NCBI GenBank assembly: GCA_038116745.1
Contig: JAYODW010000035.1
Location: 1-53,815 of the forward strand
Direction: 5' to 3'
From: JAYODW01 sp038116745
GTDB lineage: Bacteria > Pseudomonadota > Gammaproteobacteria > Ga0077536
Length of the DNA stretch: 53,815 nucleotides
Shown one piece after another: positions 7,950-16,193 of the stretch; the first letter of the stretch is position 1, and the number at the start of each line of letters is the position of its first letter. The notes beneath the pieces were generated by a model. It had not been told where the DNA came from and ran no database searches. It worked only from the letters and a program-made list of their open reading frames with translations. The position numbers and the translations under genes are program-made.

Positions 7950-9503
7950 TCAGGCCGCTGAGTCAGTGTCTTTTTCGAGTCGCGCCTCGAGCTCATGACG
8001 CTGGATCTTGCCGGTCGTCGAGCGCGGCAGCTCGTCGTCCTGAATGAAAAAGATCCCCTTGGGGCGCTTGTAGCTGGATAGATTCTCGCGACAGTTGTCG
8101 AGGATCGCCTCCGCATCCAGACCAGCCTCAGCGGCGACGATGAAAGCGACCGGCACCTCACCCCAGCGCCGATCGGGGCGGCGAACCACCACCGCTTCGC
8201 GCACGCGCGCATCGGTCAGGATCACCTGCTCGATCTCGGCCGGGTAAATATTCTCGCCGCCTGACTTGATCATGTATTTCACGCGATCGACATAGTCGAG
8301 ACTGCCGTCCGCATTCCGACGCAGCACATCGCCCATGTGGAACCAGCCGTTGCGAAAATCGTGCGCATTGGTGGCGTCCGCATTCCAGTAGCCGCTGAAC
8401 AGGGTGGGGCCGCGCATCGCTACTTCGCCCGGCGTCCCTACCGGCACTTCGTTGTCGTCCGGATCCACCAGGCGCAGCTCGCAGAAGGCAGATTGGCGCT
8501 TGGACAGCGAAGTCGGCGCCACACCAATCGGGATAAAACTCGAGGTCGCCGGCGGCAGGCCCGTCTCGGTCGCGCCGAAGGTATTGTTGTAAGGCGCGTT
8601 CAGCGCTTCGGTGGCGGCCTTGATGTCCTCCCGCGGGACCAGATCGGCCATCGCGCCACACACGCCCACACCTTTCACCTTCACCCCGCGCGCTTTCACG
8701 ATCGCTGCGAAGTCTCCCACCATGCCCGGCATGAGAATGAAAAACTGCATGCGGACCTGTTCCAGAACTTCGATCAATTGATCCGGGTCATAGCCATCGA
8801 CCACGTGGACCGTACCACCGCGCATCAGGATGCAGAGCGCCGTGTCGGTTGAGGCCATGTGATAGAAGGGCGCCCACGCGCAGAAGTTATCGCCCACCGG
8901 CATACCGAGCTCAGAGGACATCGCCATCGCGCGCGCCACCATCGCGCGGTGACTGATCAGCGCGCCTTTAGGCAATCCCGTGGTGCCCGAGGTGTAGAGG
9001 ATCACCAGCCCGCTTTCCGGATCGAAGGTGAGGTCAGGGTAATGGTCGGGCGCAGCCGCGAGCAGGGCCTCGTATTCGTCACCAAAGGACACCTGTGGCA
9101 CCGCGTCGATTGGCAGCCGCGTCAGCTGCTCGCAAAATTCGGGCTGCACCAGCACCACCTGCGGCTCGACCAGTTCGATGCAATGGGTCAGTTCACGATC
9201 GCCCAGGCGCCAGTTCAGCGCCGCCAGGATCAGCCCCGCCTTGGCCGCGGCCAGTTCCACCTCTACGTACTCAAGACGGTTACGCGCCAGGATAGCGAAG
9301 CGGTCGCCGTGCTTCAGACCGCGTGCGAGCAGGGCGTTGGCGAGGCGGTTCGAGCGCGCCTCGAGCTCGGCGTAGCTCAAGCGACGGGCGCCGTCGACCA
9401 CCGCCGGATGCGTCGGGTGCATGGGCACACGGACATGAAACAGGGCGCCGACGGTCGCCTGGCGGGCGGCCATGACGGCAGCAGAGGGTTGGTAAGCGGG
9501 CAT
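7950..9503 (-). CDS. AMP-binding acyl-CoA synthetase (ANL superfamily)
   Basis: 517-residue adenylate-forming ligase that should activate a carboxylic acid as acyl-AMP and transfer it to CoA. Motifs appear in order: the P-loop YTSGTTGLPKGA, the adenine-binding NTFGATE, the hinge YVDRVKYMIKSGGENIYP, and the C-terminal catalytic Lys in LPRSTTGKIQR. Overall it resembles fatty-acid or aromatic-acid CoA ligases, but the substrate cannot be told. It is not a flagellar gene, yet it lies between cheA and motC, where cheB is usually found, on the same strand with short gaps (83 and 98 nt). It is likely read through from the cheA transcript unless it has its own promoter; none was recognised. Confidence 0.93.
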   Translation of the reverse strand: MPAYQPSAAVMAARQATVGALFHVRVPMHPTHPAVVDGARRLSYAELEARSNRLANALLARGLKHGDRFAILARNRLEYVEVELAAAKAGLILAALNWRLGDRELTHCIELVEPQVVLVQPEFCEQLTRLPIDAVPQVSFGDEYEALLAAAPDHYPDLTFDPESGLVILYTSGTTGLPKGALISHRAMVARAMAMSSELGMPVGDNFCAWAPFYHMASTDTALCILMRGGTVHVVDGYDPDQLIEVLEQVRMQFFILMPGMVGDFAAIVKARGVKVKGVGVCGAMADLVPREDIKAATEALNAPYNNTFGATETGLPPATSSFIPIGVAPTSLSKRQSAFCELRLVDPDDNEVPVGTPGEVAMRGPTLFSGYWNADATNAHDFRNGWFHMGDVLRRNADGSLDYVDRVKYMIKSGGENIYPAEIEQVILTDARVREAVVVRRPDRRWGEVPVAFIVAAEAGLDAEAILDNCRENLSSYKRPKGIFFIQDDELPRSTTGKIQRHELEARLEKDTDSAA

Positions 9504-9586
9504 CGTTCAAAGCTTCCCAGCGGCTGAGGACGCGCTAGGTTACCGTGAACTCACGGGTACGCCAGATCCCGCGAAGCGCTGACGTT

Positions 9587-11938
9587 TCAGCGGCGTGCGT
9601 AGTGCTCGATCAGATCGGGCAGATCGATGATGAGCGCGATCTTGCCGTCACCGGTTATGGTCGCGCCGGCCAGCCCTTTGGTGCCGTGGAGCAGCGCGCC
9701 CAGCGGCTTGATCACCACCTCTTCCTGGCCGATCAGCTCGTCAACCAGCAGGCCGACGTTCTGGCTGCCGATCCGCACGACCACCACATGACCCTTCTCG
9801 CGGCCGAACTCGCTGGCGCCGCGCACCAGCCAGCGCGAGAGATAGAACAGCGGGATCGCCCGACCGCGCACGATCAGCGTCTTGCGCCCGTCGACGTCCC
9901 GCGACTGCTGCGGACGGAAGCCGATGATTTCCTGCACGTTGACCAGCGGCAGCGCGAACACCTGCGCACCCAGCACGACCATCAGGGTCGGCATGATGGC
10001 CAGGGTCAGCGGCACGCTGATGCGGATAGTGGTGCCGATCCCGAGGGCGGATTCAATGCTGATGGTGCCGTTCAGCTGGGTGATGCGGGTCTTGACCACG
10101 TCCATGCCGACACCGCGGCCGGAGATGTCGGAGATCTCCTGTTTGGTCGAGAAACCGGGCAGGAAGATCAGCTCGAAGCATTCGCGAGCGCTGAGGCGAC
10201 TCGCCGCGTCTTCCTCGAGCAGACCCGAAGCGACGGCCTTACGCCGCAGCGCGTCGGCGTCGATCCCCTTGCCGTCGTCCTTGATGCAGAGCTCAATCTG
10301 ATCCCCGACCTGCTCAGCGGACAGTTCCAGCGTGCCCTTGGCCGGCTTTCCGGCGGCGGTGCGCTCGGCCGGCACTTCGATGCCGTGGTCGATGGAGTTC
10401 CGCACCAGATGGACCAGCGGATCGGCCAGAGCCTCGACCAGGTTCTTATCAAGGTCGGTCTCCTCACCCGTCATTTTGAGATCGATCTCTTTGGACAGGC
10501 TGCGTGCGAGATCCCGTACCACTCGGGGAAAACGGCCGAAGACTTTTTTGATCGGCTGCATGCGCGTTTTCATCGCCGCCGTCTGCAGGTCGCTCGTCAC
10601 CACATCGAGGTTGGAGATGGTCTGCAGCACAGCCTCGTCGTGGACCGCCGACTGCAGCGTGGTCAGGCGATTCCGGATCAGAACCAGCTCGCCGACCATG
10701 TTCATGATGCGATCCAGCACCTCGGTTTCGACCCGGACGGTCGTGTCTTTCGGCGCCGCGGCTTTTGCGCCGCCCTCCTCGGCCTTCGGCTTCGCAGGCG
10801 CGGGCGGCGCGGCGCTGGCTGCTGCCGGGGCGGGCGCTTCGACAGGCGCCGGCGGTGCAGGGGCTGCTGGCGCCGCTGCGCCCGCCGCGGAGGCTGATGC
10901 CGGTGCTGCGGCGAATTGTCCCTTTCCGTGCAGCCGGTCAAGCACGGCCTCGAACTCTTCGTCCGTGATCAGCTCCCCTGCAGCTTCAGCGTCCTGCCCG
11001 CTATCGGCACTGGGACGCGCGCGGGTTGCGTCGAGCTTATCGAGTAAGGCGTCAAACTCCGCCTCGGTGATGAGCTCAGACTCGGCTTCGGCGGCTTCCT
11101 CTGGTGCGGCTGCTGGCTGTGCCGCAACGCGTCGCTTGGCCGCATCGAGCTTGTCGAGCAGCGCGTCGAACTCATCCTCCGTAATAAGGCCATCGTCGCC
11201 GCCGTTCTCAGCCGGTGCGGTAACGGCGGGTGCCGCCGGTTTCTTTCCGGCATCGAGCTTGTCGAGCAGCGCGTCGAATTCCTCCTCGGTGATCAGCTCT
11301 GCATCAGCGGGCGCCGCCGAAGCAGGCGCTGCCGCCTGGCCAGCGCTTTTTGCCGCCGCATCGCGCTTATCGAGCAGGGCCTCGAACTCATCTTCAGTGA
11401 TCAGATCAGGGTTTCCCTCAGCCGCTTCGGCGACCGCTGACGGCGACGGTTCAACCGCCGCCGGTGCGCTCATCTCCTCGACAATGCGGTTCATGAGGCT
11501 GTCGTCAGCGTCAGGTTCCGGCGCTGCCTCGGGCGGCGCTGCCTTGGGCGCGCTCCCGCCACTGGCATAGGCGACCAGGCAGGCCATCAGCGCCGCGGGC
11601 GCCGGCCCCGGCTCCTGGCCACCCGACAGGTCCTCGAACATCGTGCGCAGCACGTCGAGCACCTGCAGAAAAACATCCATCAGCTGGGCATCGACCGCCA
11701 GACTGCCCTTGCGCAGCAGATCAAAGATGTCTTCAGATTTATGGCTGACCGCGACAAGGTTCTGCACACCAAGAAAACCTGCACCGCCCTTGATGGTGTG
11801 GAAACCACGGAACACCGCGTTCAGCAGATCGCTATCGCCCGGTGAGCCTTCCAGCGCCACCAGCTGCGAATCGAGCTGCTCGAGGATCTCGCCGGCTTCG
11901 ACCAGGAAGTCCTGCAGGATCTCGTCATCCATCTCCAT
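9587..11938 (-). CDS. cheA: Chemotaxis histidine kinase CheA with repeat-bearing linker
   Basis: 783 residues from the ATG at 11938, which follows a GAGGG ribosome site; an in-frame start at 11974 looks unlikely. CheA autophosphorylates and passes phosphate to CheY. Domains: Hpt about 1-105 with phospho-acceptor His47 (FHTIKGGAGF); a long Ala/Pro/Glu-rich linker about 125-395; dimerisation about 399-460; the ATPase domain with N-box HLVRNSIDHG and G1 DDGKGID; then a C-terminal CheW-like domain. The linker holds five copies of LIT-x-x-EF-D/E-A-L/V-LD about 36 residues apart (listed separately). No compact CheY-binding P2 domain was recognised. cheY and cheZ lie just upstream. Confidence 0.96.
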   Translation of the reverse strand: MEMDDEILQDFLVEAGEILEQLDSQLVALEGSPGDSDLLNAVFRGFHTIKGGAGFLGVQNLVAVSHKSEDIFDLLRKGSLAVDAQLMDVFLQVLDVLRTMFEDLSGGQEPGPAPAALMACLVAYASGGSAPKAAPPEAAPEPDADDSLMNRIVEEMSAPAAVEPSPSAVAEAAEGNPDLITEDEFEALLDKRDAAAKSAGQAAAPASAAPADAELITEEEFDALLDKLDAGKKPAAPAVTAPAENGGDDGLITEDEFDALLDKLDAAKRRVAAQPAAAPEEAAEAESELITEAEFDALLDKLDATRARPSADSGQDAEAAGELITDEEFEAVLDRLHGKGQFAAAPASASAAGAAAPAAPAPPAPVEAPAPAAASAAPPAPAKPKAEEGGAKAAAPKDTTVRVETEVLDRIMNMVGELVLIRNRLTTLQSAVHDEAVLQTISNLDVVTSDLQTAAMKTRMQPIKKVFGRFPRVVRDLARSLSKEIDLKMTGEETDLDKNLVEALADPLVHLVRNSIDHGIEVPAERTAAGKPAKGTLELSAEQVGDQIELCIKDDGKGIDADALRRKAVASGLLEEDAASRLSARECFELIFLPGFSTKQEISDISGRGVGMDVVKTRITQLNGTISIESALGIGTTIRISVPLTLAIMPTLMVVLGAQVFALPLVNVQEIIGFRPQQSRDVDGRKTLIVRGRAIPLFYLSRWLVRGASEFGREKGHVVVVRIGSQNVGLLVDELIGQEEVVIKPLGALLHGTKGLAGATITGDGKIALIIDLPDLIEHYARR
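10934..11407 (-). repeat. Five-copy EFDALLD motif array in the CheA linker
   Basis: Five near-identical 14-residue units in the CheA linker, starting near residues 178, 214, 250, 288 and 322 (from the 11938 start). The core is LIT-(E/D)-(D/E/A)-EF-(D/E)-A-(L/V)-LD-(K/R). Ala/Pro-rich spacers separate the units. The DNA of the central copies is also very similar, suggesting expansion by duplication. The FliM encoded at 22077-23090 starts with LLSQDEIDALLSG, which matches the same pattern. Confidence 0.9.
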
Positions 11939-12110
11939 CAAAAAACCCTCTGCCGTCCCGCGGGACGCGCCCACGAGGATAACTGCCGATCGACATCAAA
12001 GCCGGCTCCTGCTCGGGATAGCGGCCGCAAAAGGAAAAAACTGAGGAGGCTGAGCTTTACGACGGTTCAGAGCATGCGCTCGCCGCCTGCTGCCTGTAAC
12101 GCTTTACCGG

Positions 12111-12821
12111 TCAGAAGCCGAGATCGGCGAGGAGGTCGTCGACGTCCGCCTGGCGGCTCACGACATCGTTATTTTTCGTCACCGCGGGTCCGAACGACGT
12201 CGCGTTCGGGTCGTCCGGCGGGGCCTTGTGGTCCGGATGAGTATGCTCGCCGCACGCCGCCACCATGGCCACCAGCTTTTCCTCAACCTGACTCACCAGA
12301 TCGATCGTGCGCCCGATCACCTGACCGGTGAGGTCCTGGAACTCCTGCGCCATGGTCACCTCGAGCAGGTCCTGACGAAAGGTCGTACTGCTCTCATCCA
12401 CCTGGTCCAGAAACGCGCTGATGACCGTCGCCCGCGCGGCTGCATCGGTCTCCGACGCCAGCCGCTCGCGCAGCTCGGCAGCGTTGCTGGCCAGGCTTTC
12501 ATTGACCGGTTGCATGCGTTCAACCGCGTTCAGCGTGCGATCGGTCGCCTCGGCAGTCCGTTCGATGACATATTTCAGACGATCCCGCGCATCGGGGATC
12601 TGCTCGTGCGCCATGGCCATCAGACGCTGGTCTGCGGCCAGGTTGTTAATCGTGTCGTGCAGCTCGCGCGTCAGCTTGCCGATCTCCTGAAACAGATTCT
12701 CGAAGCGCTCATCGCGCAGCATCTGCACCAGTTCGGTGGCCTGAGTCTGGTCATCCGATTCCAGCGCTTCGACCAGGCGGCGCGCCAGCTCCAGGTTCTC
12801 CGCAGGCGAGCTCTCCGTCAT
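12111..12821 (-). CDS. cheZ: CheY-phosphate phosphatase CheZ
   Basis: 236-residue phosphatase that ends the chemotaxis signal by dephosphorylating CheY. Long helical sequence includes EFQDLTGQVIGR, which carries the conserved catalytic Gln. The extreme C-terminus VDDLLADLGF is the CheY-docking tail. It lies directly after cheY (9-nt gap) and before cheA. Length is slightly above the enterobacterial protein. A 172-nt gap separates it from cheA; no clear promoter was found in that gap. Confidence 0.95.
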   Translation of the reverse strand: MTESSPAENLELARRLVEALESDDQTQATELVQMLRDERFENLFQEIGKLTRELHDTINNLAADQRLMAMAHEQIPDARDRLKYVIERTAEATDRTLNAVERMQPVNESLASNAAELRERLASETDAAARATVISAFLDQVDESSTTFRQDLLEVTMAQEFQDLTGQVIGRTIDLVSQVEEKLVAMVAACGEHTHPDHKAPPDDPNATSFGPAVTKNNDVVSRQADVDDLLADLGF

Positions 12822-12830
12822 CGTGCGCCT

Positions 12831-13223
12831 CTAGGCCGCGGCGCCGATGCGCTCAAAAATCTTGGCGATCTTCTGATCCAGGGTCTGGGCGGTGAAAGGT
12901 TTCACGATGTAGCCGTTCACCCCGGCCTCGGCGGCCATCACGATCTGCTCACGACGAGCTTCGGCAGTCACCATCAGCACGGGCAGGCTGGCCAGCTTAG
13001 GGTCAGAGCGCACTTCTTTCAGCAGCTGGATCCCCTCCATGATCGGCATATTCCAATCCGTGATCAGGAAGTCGAATCCCCCCGCTTTCAGTTTGGGAAG
13101 CGCCGTGCTGCCGTCGTCCGCCTCATCCACATTCGTAAATCCGAGATCGCGCAACAGGTTCTTGATGATGCGTCGCATGGTCGAAAAGTCGTCCACGACC
13201 AGGATTTTCATATTCTTGTCCAC
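12831..13223 (-). CDS. cheY: Chemotaxis response regulator CheY
   Basis: 130-residue single-domain receiver that binds FliM when phosphorylated and changes the motor's direction. The acidic pair is D11-D12, the phosphorylation site Asp56 (LITDWNMP), the switch Thr lies in LMVTAEA and the conserved Lys in YIVKPF. The start taken is GTG at 13223, preceded by GGAGG at six bases; an ATG four codons later is an alternative. It follows fliA and precedes cheZ and cheA, the usual order in polar-flagellum loci. Confidence 0.96.
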   Translation of the reverse strand: MDKNMKILVVDDFSTMRRIIKNLLRDLGFTNVDEADDGSTALPKLKAGGFDFLITDWNMPIMEGIQLLKEVRSDPKLASLPVLMVTAEARREQIVMAAEAGVNGYIVKPFTAQTLDQKIAKIFERIGAAA

Positions 13224-13272
13224 GGCTTGCCTCCGCTTCCTCTAGTGTCTGATCCGCACACGCTCGCGCGGG

Positions 13273-14028
13273 TTACTCTCTGGCCGTCCATTCGGCCATC
13301 CGCGCCTTCAGGCGGATCAACGCCTGCGAGTGGATCTGGCAGACCCGGGACTCGCTGACCCCCAGCACTTCCCCGGTCTCACGCAGATTCAGCTCTTCTT
13401 TATAGTACAGTGACATCACCAGCCTTTCCCTTTCGGGCAGGCTTTCAATGGCCTCGGCCAGCGCGACCTGGAACAGTTCGTTTTCTACGTGCTCTGCGGG
13501 CTCCGGGATCTTGTCCGTCAGCCCTTCGGACATATTTTCTTCGCCCGCAGGCAGGTCTTCGAAACTGAACACCCGGTATCCCGTGGCATCGGCCAGGGTC
13601 GCGTGGTACTCGTCCAGCGACATGCCCACCGCTTCCGCTACCTCGGTATCACGCGCGTCGCGCGAATGCCGCGCCTCCAGATCGGCCACCGCCTGCGTGA
13701 TCGCGCGCACCTTGCGATGCAGCGAACGCGGCGCCCAGTCGCCTTTACGGATCTCGTCCAGCATGGAGCCACGGATCCGGATCCCGGCATAGGTTTCAAA
13801 GCTCGCACCCTGCGCGGGATCGTAGTTCTGTGCCGCTTCAAGCAGCCCGATCATGCCGGACTGGATCAGGTCGTCGACCTGCACGGCGGGCGGCAGACGC
13901 GTCATCAGGTGATACGCGATGCGTTTGACCAGCGGCGCATACTCGTCAACGAGCTGCGTCTGGCTGAGCGCGCTGACTGCGCTGCTCGTGCTGGCTGCCG
14001 TTTTGGTATAAGCCGTGACTGATTTCAT
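13273..14028 (-). CDS. fliA: Flagellar sigma factor FliA (sigma-28)
   Basis: 251-residue sigma factor for late flagellar and chemotaxis genes. Region 2 is recognisable from LVKRIAYHLMTRLPP through DDLIQSGMIGLLEA to YAGIRIRGSMLDEIR. Region 4 carries SLPERERLVMSLYYKEEL and the helix-turn-helix RETGEVLGVSESRVCQIH. It overlaps flhG by 4 nt (ATGA), so the two are co-translated. Its anti-sigma factor FlgM is encoded at 51498-51833, and FliA-type promoters precede cheV and flgM in this window. Confidence 0.96.
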   Translation of the reverse strand: MKSVTAYTKTAASTSSAVSALSQTQLVDEYAPLVKRIAYHLMTRLPPAVQVDDLIQSGMIGLLEAAQNYDPAQGASFETYAGIRIRGSMLDEIRKGDWAPRSLHRKVRAITQAVADLEARHSRDARDTEVAEAVGMSLDEYHATLADATGYRVFSFEDLPAGEENMSEGLTDKIPEPAEHVENELFQVALAEAIESLPERERLVMSLYYKEELNLRETGEVLGVSESRVCQIHSQALIRLKARMAEWTARE

Positions 14029-14888
14029 GCCTGAGCCACGTTGCTGAAGTTTTCGACCCGCGCCATGCGCTCAACAAAGAATTCAACCCCACCGCTGGCA
14101 CCACGCGGCGCCGGCCAGCGCTCAACCGTCCGTTCTAGCTCGCCGAAGGCGGCGGCTGACACCGAGTCGGGATAGGCCTCAACCACACACTGCCGACGTC
14201 GGGCCGCGTTGCCAACCCGCGCATCGACCGGCACATAGCCGGCGAAATCGAGGCTCACGTCGAGATAGCGATCGGTCACCTCAAGCAGCCTGCTGTAGAG
14301 TCGCAGGGCCTGCTGGCGCTCATGCACCATATTGACCAGGACGCGGAAGCGATGGCGACCGCCGTTCTGGCTGAGCACTTTGATAATCGCATAGGCGTCA
14401 GTCATCGACGCCGGGGTGTCACACACCACCACCAGGATCTCCTGGGAAGCGGTACAGAAATCGAGCGTATTGGCGCTGATCCCCGCCGCCGTGTCGACAA
14501 TCATGAAATCCATGCGCTGCTCAAGCTGGCCGAAGGCATTGATCAGCCCGGCGCGCTCGCGCTCGCCGAGTTCGGCCATGTGCTGGATTCCCGATGCCGC
14601 CGGAACGATGTTGATCCCGGCCGGCCCTTTGAGGATCACTGAATCCAGATCCGCCTCACCCGCGATAACGTCGCCGAGCGTGCGCTGCGGTGACAGTCCC
14701 AGCAGGACATCGACATTGGCCAGCCCGAGATCGGCATCGAGCAGCAGAACTTCATGGCCGGCCCGCGCCAGGGCCGCGCTGAGATTAATCGAAACCGTCG
14801 TTTTGCCCACGCCGCCTTTCCCGCTGGTCACTGCGATTACCCGCGGTGCACCACCCGGATTGCTGCGCTGTCCGTTGAGCTGGTTCAT
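14025..14888 (-). CDS. flhG: Flagellar number regulator FlhG (FleN), MinD-like ATPase
   Basis: 287-residue ATPase that limits flagellar number, working with FlhF and restraining FleQ in Pseudomonas. Deviant Walker A (SGKGGVGKTT, about residues 22-31), then LLLDADLGLANVDVLLGL, and FMIVDTAAGIS as the Walker B region. The N-terminus MNQLNGQR is only loosely like the DQAxxLR element used by some FlhG proteins to stimulate FlhF. It overlaps flhF upstream and fliA downstream by 4 nt each, making a tight flhF-flhG-fliA unit. Confidence 0.94.
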   Translation of the reverse strand: MNQLNGQRSNPGGAPRVIAVTSGKGGVGKTTVSINLSAALARAGHEVLLLDADLGLANVDVLLGLSPQRTLGDVIAGEADLDSVILKGPAGINIVPAASGIQHMAELGERERAGLINAFGQLEQRMDFMIVDTAAGISANTLDFCTASQEILVVVCDTPASMTDAYAIIKVLSQNGGRHRFRVLVNMVHERQQALRLYSRLLEVTDRYLDVSLDFAGYVPVDARVGNAARRRQCVVEAYPDSVSAAAFGELERTVERWPAPRGASGGVEFFVERMARVENFSNVAQA

Positions 14889-16105
14889 GCGCTGAATGCC
14901 TGTTCAAAGATAACGGGGTCGTTGGTCAGGGGCAGGGTCTGCGCCAGCTCAACGCTTTGTTCGATCAGCTTCTGCGGCTCGACGACGTCGAGGTCATCGG
15001 GCACACGCTGGCCGGCGCTGGTATAGGCCAGCGGGATCCCGGCGCCTATGAGCGCCGACAGAGCGGGGCCCAGCGTGGCCGCTTCGTCAAGTTTGGTCAG
15101 GATGCAGCCATCGATCGGCAGATCGTGGACGGCGCGGAACATCTTCGCGGCCGCCTGGTAATCGGTCGTTGCGGAAAGCACGTTGTAGAACTGAATGTTG
15201 GCGTGAAAGTCGTCAAGGCGTTCGACCAGTTCGCGGAAACGCGGATCGCCGGGCGGTGCTCCGGGCGTATCGATCAGCACCAGCTGCCGACTGTCCATCT
15301 CCTCGAGAATATCCGGCAGTGCGCTGGCATCACCGAGGGTGTACACCGGACAGCCGATCAAACGGCCCAGCGCTTTCATCTGCTGGTGCGCACCGAGCCT
15401 GTGATCATCGAGCGAAATAATGACAACCGATTCCGGCCCATGCTCGAGCGCGTAGCGCGCAGCAAGCTTGCTCACGGCGGTGCTCTTGCCGACGCCGGTA
15501 GCGCCAAGCAGCGCATAGCGTCCGCCCTGGCGCAGGATCGGATCCTGGCTCACCGGGAGCCTCAGCACGAGAGCGGCCAGCGCGCGGTGCCAGCCGGCAT
15601 CGTAGTCGAGCTGATCAGGCACCAGACTGACCACCTCACGCGCGAGCGTCGTATCGATCCCGATCCCGACCAGCGCCCGCAGCAGACGCGCACGCAGGGG
15701 ATGACGGTTGCCAAAGTCGGACCAGGCGAGCCCGGAGAGCTGGGTTTCCAGCAGACCTTTCAAGCTGCGCAAGTCCCCCTGCATGCTGGCCAGCATGCTG
15801 CTGTCGGTCCAGAGCACGCTGTTGGTCTGGCCGGTCGCGCTGGCCATCAATCGGTCCGCAGCGCTCGGCGCGGCTTGCACCGGAGCTGGATCGGCCGTTT
15901 CAATTTCCTTCAGCGACGGCTCCCGCTGCTGACTGCGCTCGAGGAGCTGCGCTTCTTCCTGATCGGTCAGCTCGTCCGCCGTCACCAGTTCGACGCCACC
16001 GCCAACCTTGCGATTGGACAGGATGAGCACGTCCGGCCCCTGCTCGGTTTTAATCATCTCCAGCGCCGAGCGCATGTTGGGGGCGAAATACCGTTTGACT
16101 TTCAT
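14885..16105 (-). CDS. flhF: Polar flagellar placement GTPase FlhF
   Basis: 406-residue SRP-type GTPase that sets the polar site of flagellar assembly. The start at 16105 (MKVKRYFAPNMRSALEMIK) has a strong GGAGG site; the longer frame to 16144 is rejected. The N-terminal domain is typical, a variable middle follows, and the NG domain spans about 200-400. GTPase motifs are slightly unusual: G1 is GATGVGKST, the G2 region is LDDHRLGAHQQ where TDTYRIGA-like sequence is usual, G3 is DTPG and G4 is TKLDEA. Function is probably kept, but nucleotide handling may differ. Confidence 0.93.
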   Translation of the reverse strand: MKVKRYFAPNMRSALEMIKTEQGPDVLILSNRKVGGGVELVTADELTDQEEAQLLERSQQREPSLKEIETADPAPVQAAPSAADRLMASATGQTNSVLWTDSSMLASMQGDLRSLKGLLETQLSGLAWSDFGNRHPLRARLLRALVGIGIDTTLAREVVSLVPDQLDYDAGWHRALAALVLRLPVSQDPILRQGGRYALLGATGVGKSTAVSKLAARYALEHGPESVVIISLDDHRLGAHQQMKALGRLIGCPVYTLGDASALPDILEEMDSRQLVLIDTPGAPPGDPRFRELVERLDDFHANIQFYNVLSATTDYQAAAKMFRAVHDLPIDGCILTKLDEAATLGPALSALIGAGIPLAYTSAGQRVPDDLDVVEPQKLIEQSVELAQTLPLTNDPVIFEQAFSA

Positions 16106-16193
16106 CGTCCTGACCTCCGCATCCGAGAAGCGCTGCTGAAACAAAGCGGGCGTGTGCTACTCGATAACGTCATCTGTTTGACACCTGCGCCGT

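Noticed and set aside
10934..11407. CRISPR-like array, because of regularly spaced repeats in the DNA
   Set aside because: The repeats are in-frame coding units of the CheA linker with about 108-bp period and no CRISPR features or cas genes.
9545..11570. Long plus-strand frames (412 and 450 codons) opposite cheA
   Set aside because: Shadows of cheA; the low-complexity Ser/Ala runs reflect the antisense of the Ala/Glu-rich linker.
11939..12110. A FliA promoter for cheA in the cheZ-cheA gap
   Set aside because: TAAAG-like strings occur but no GCCGAT-like -10 at the proper spacing.
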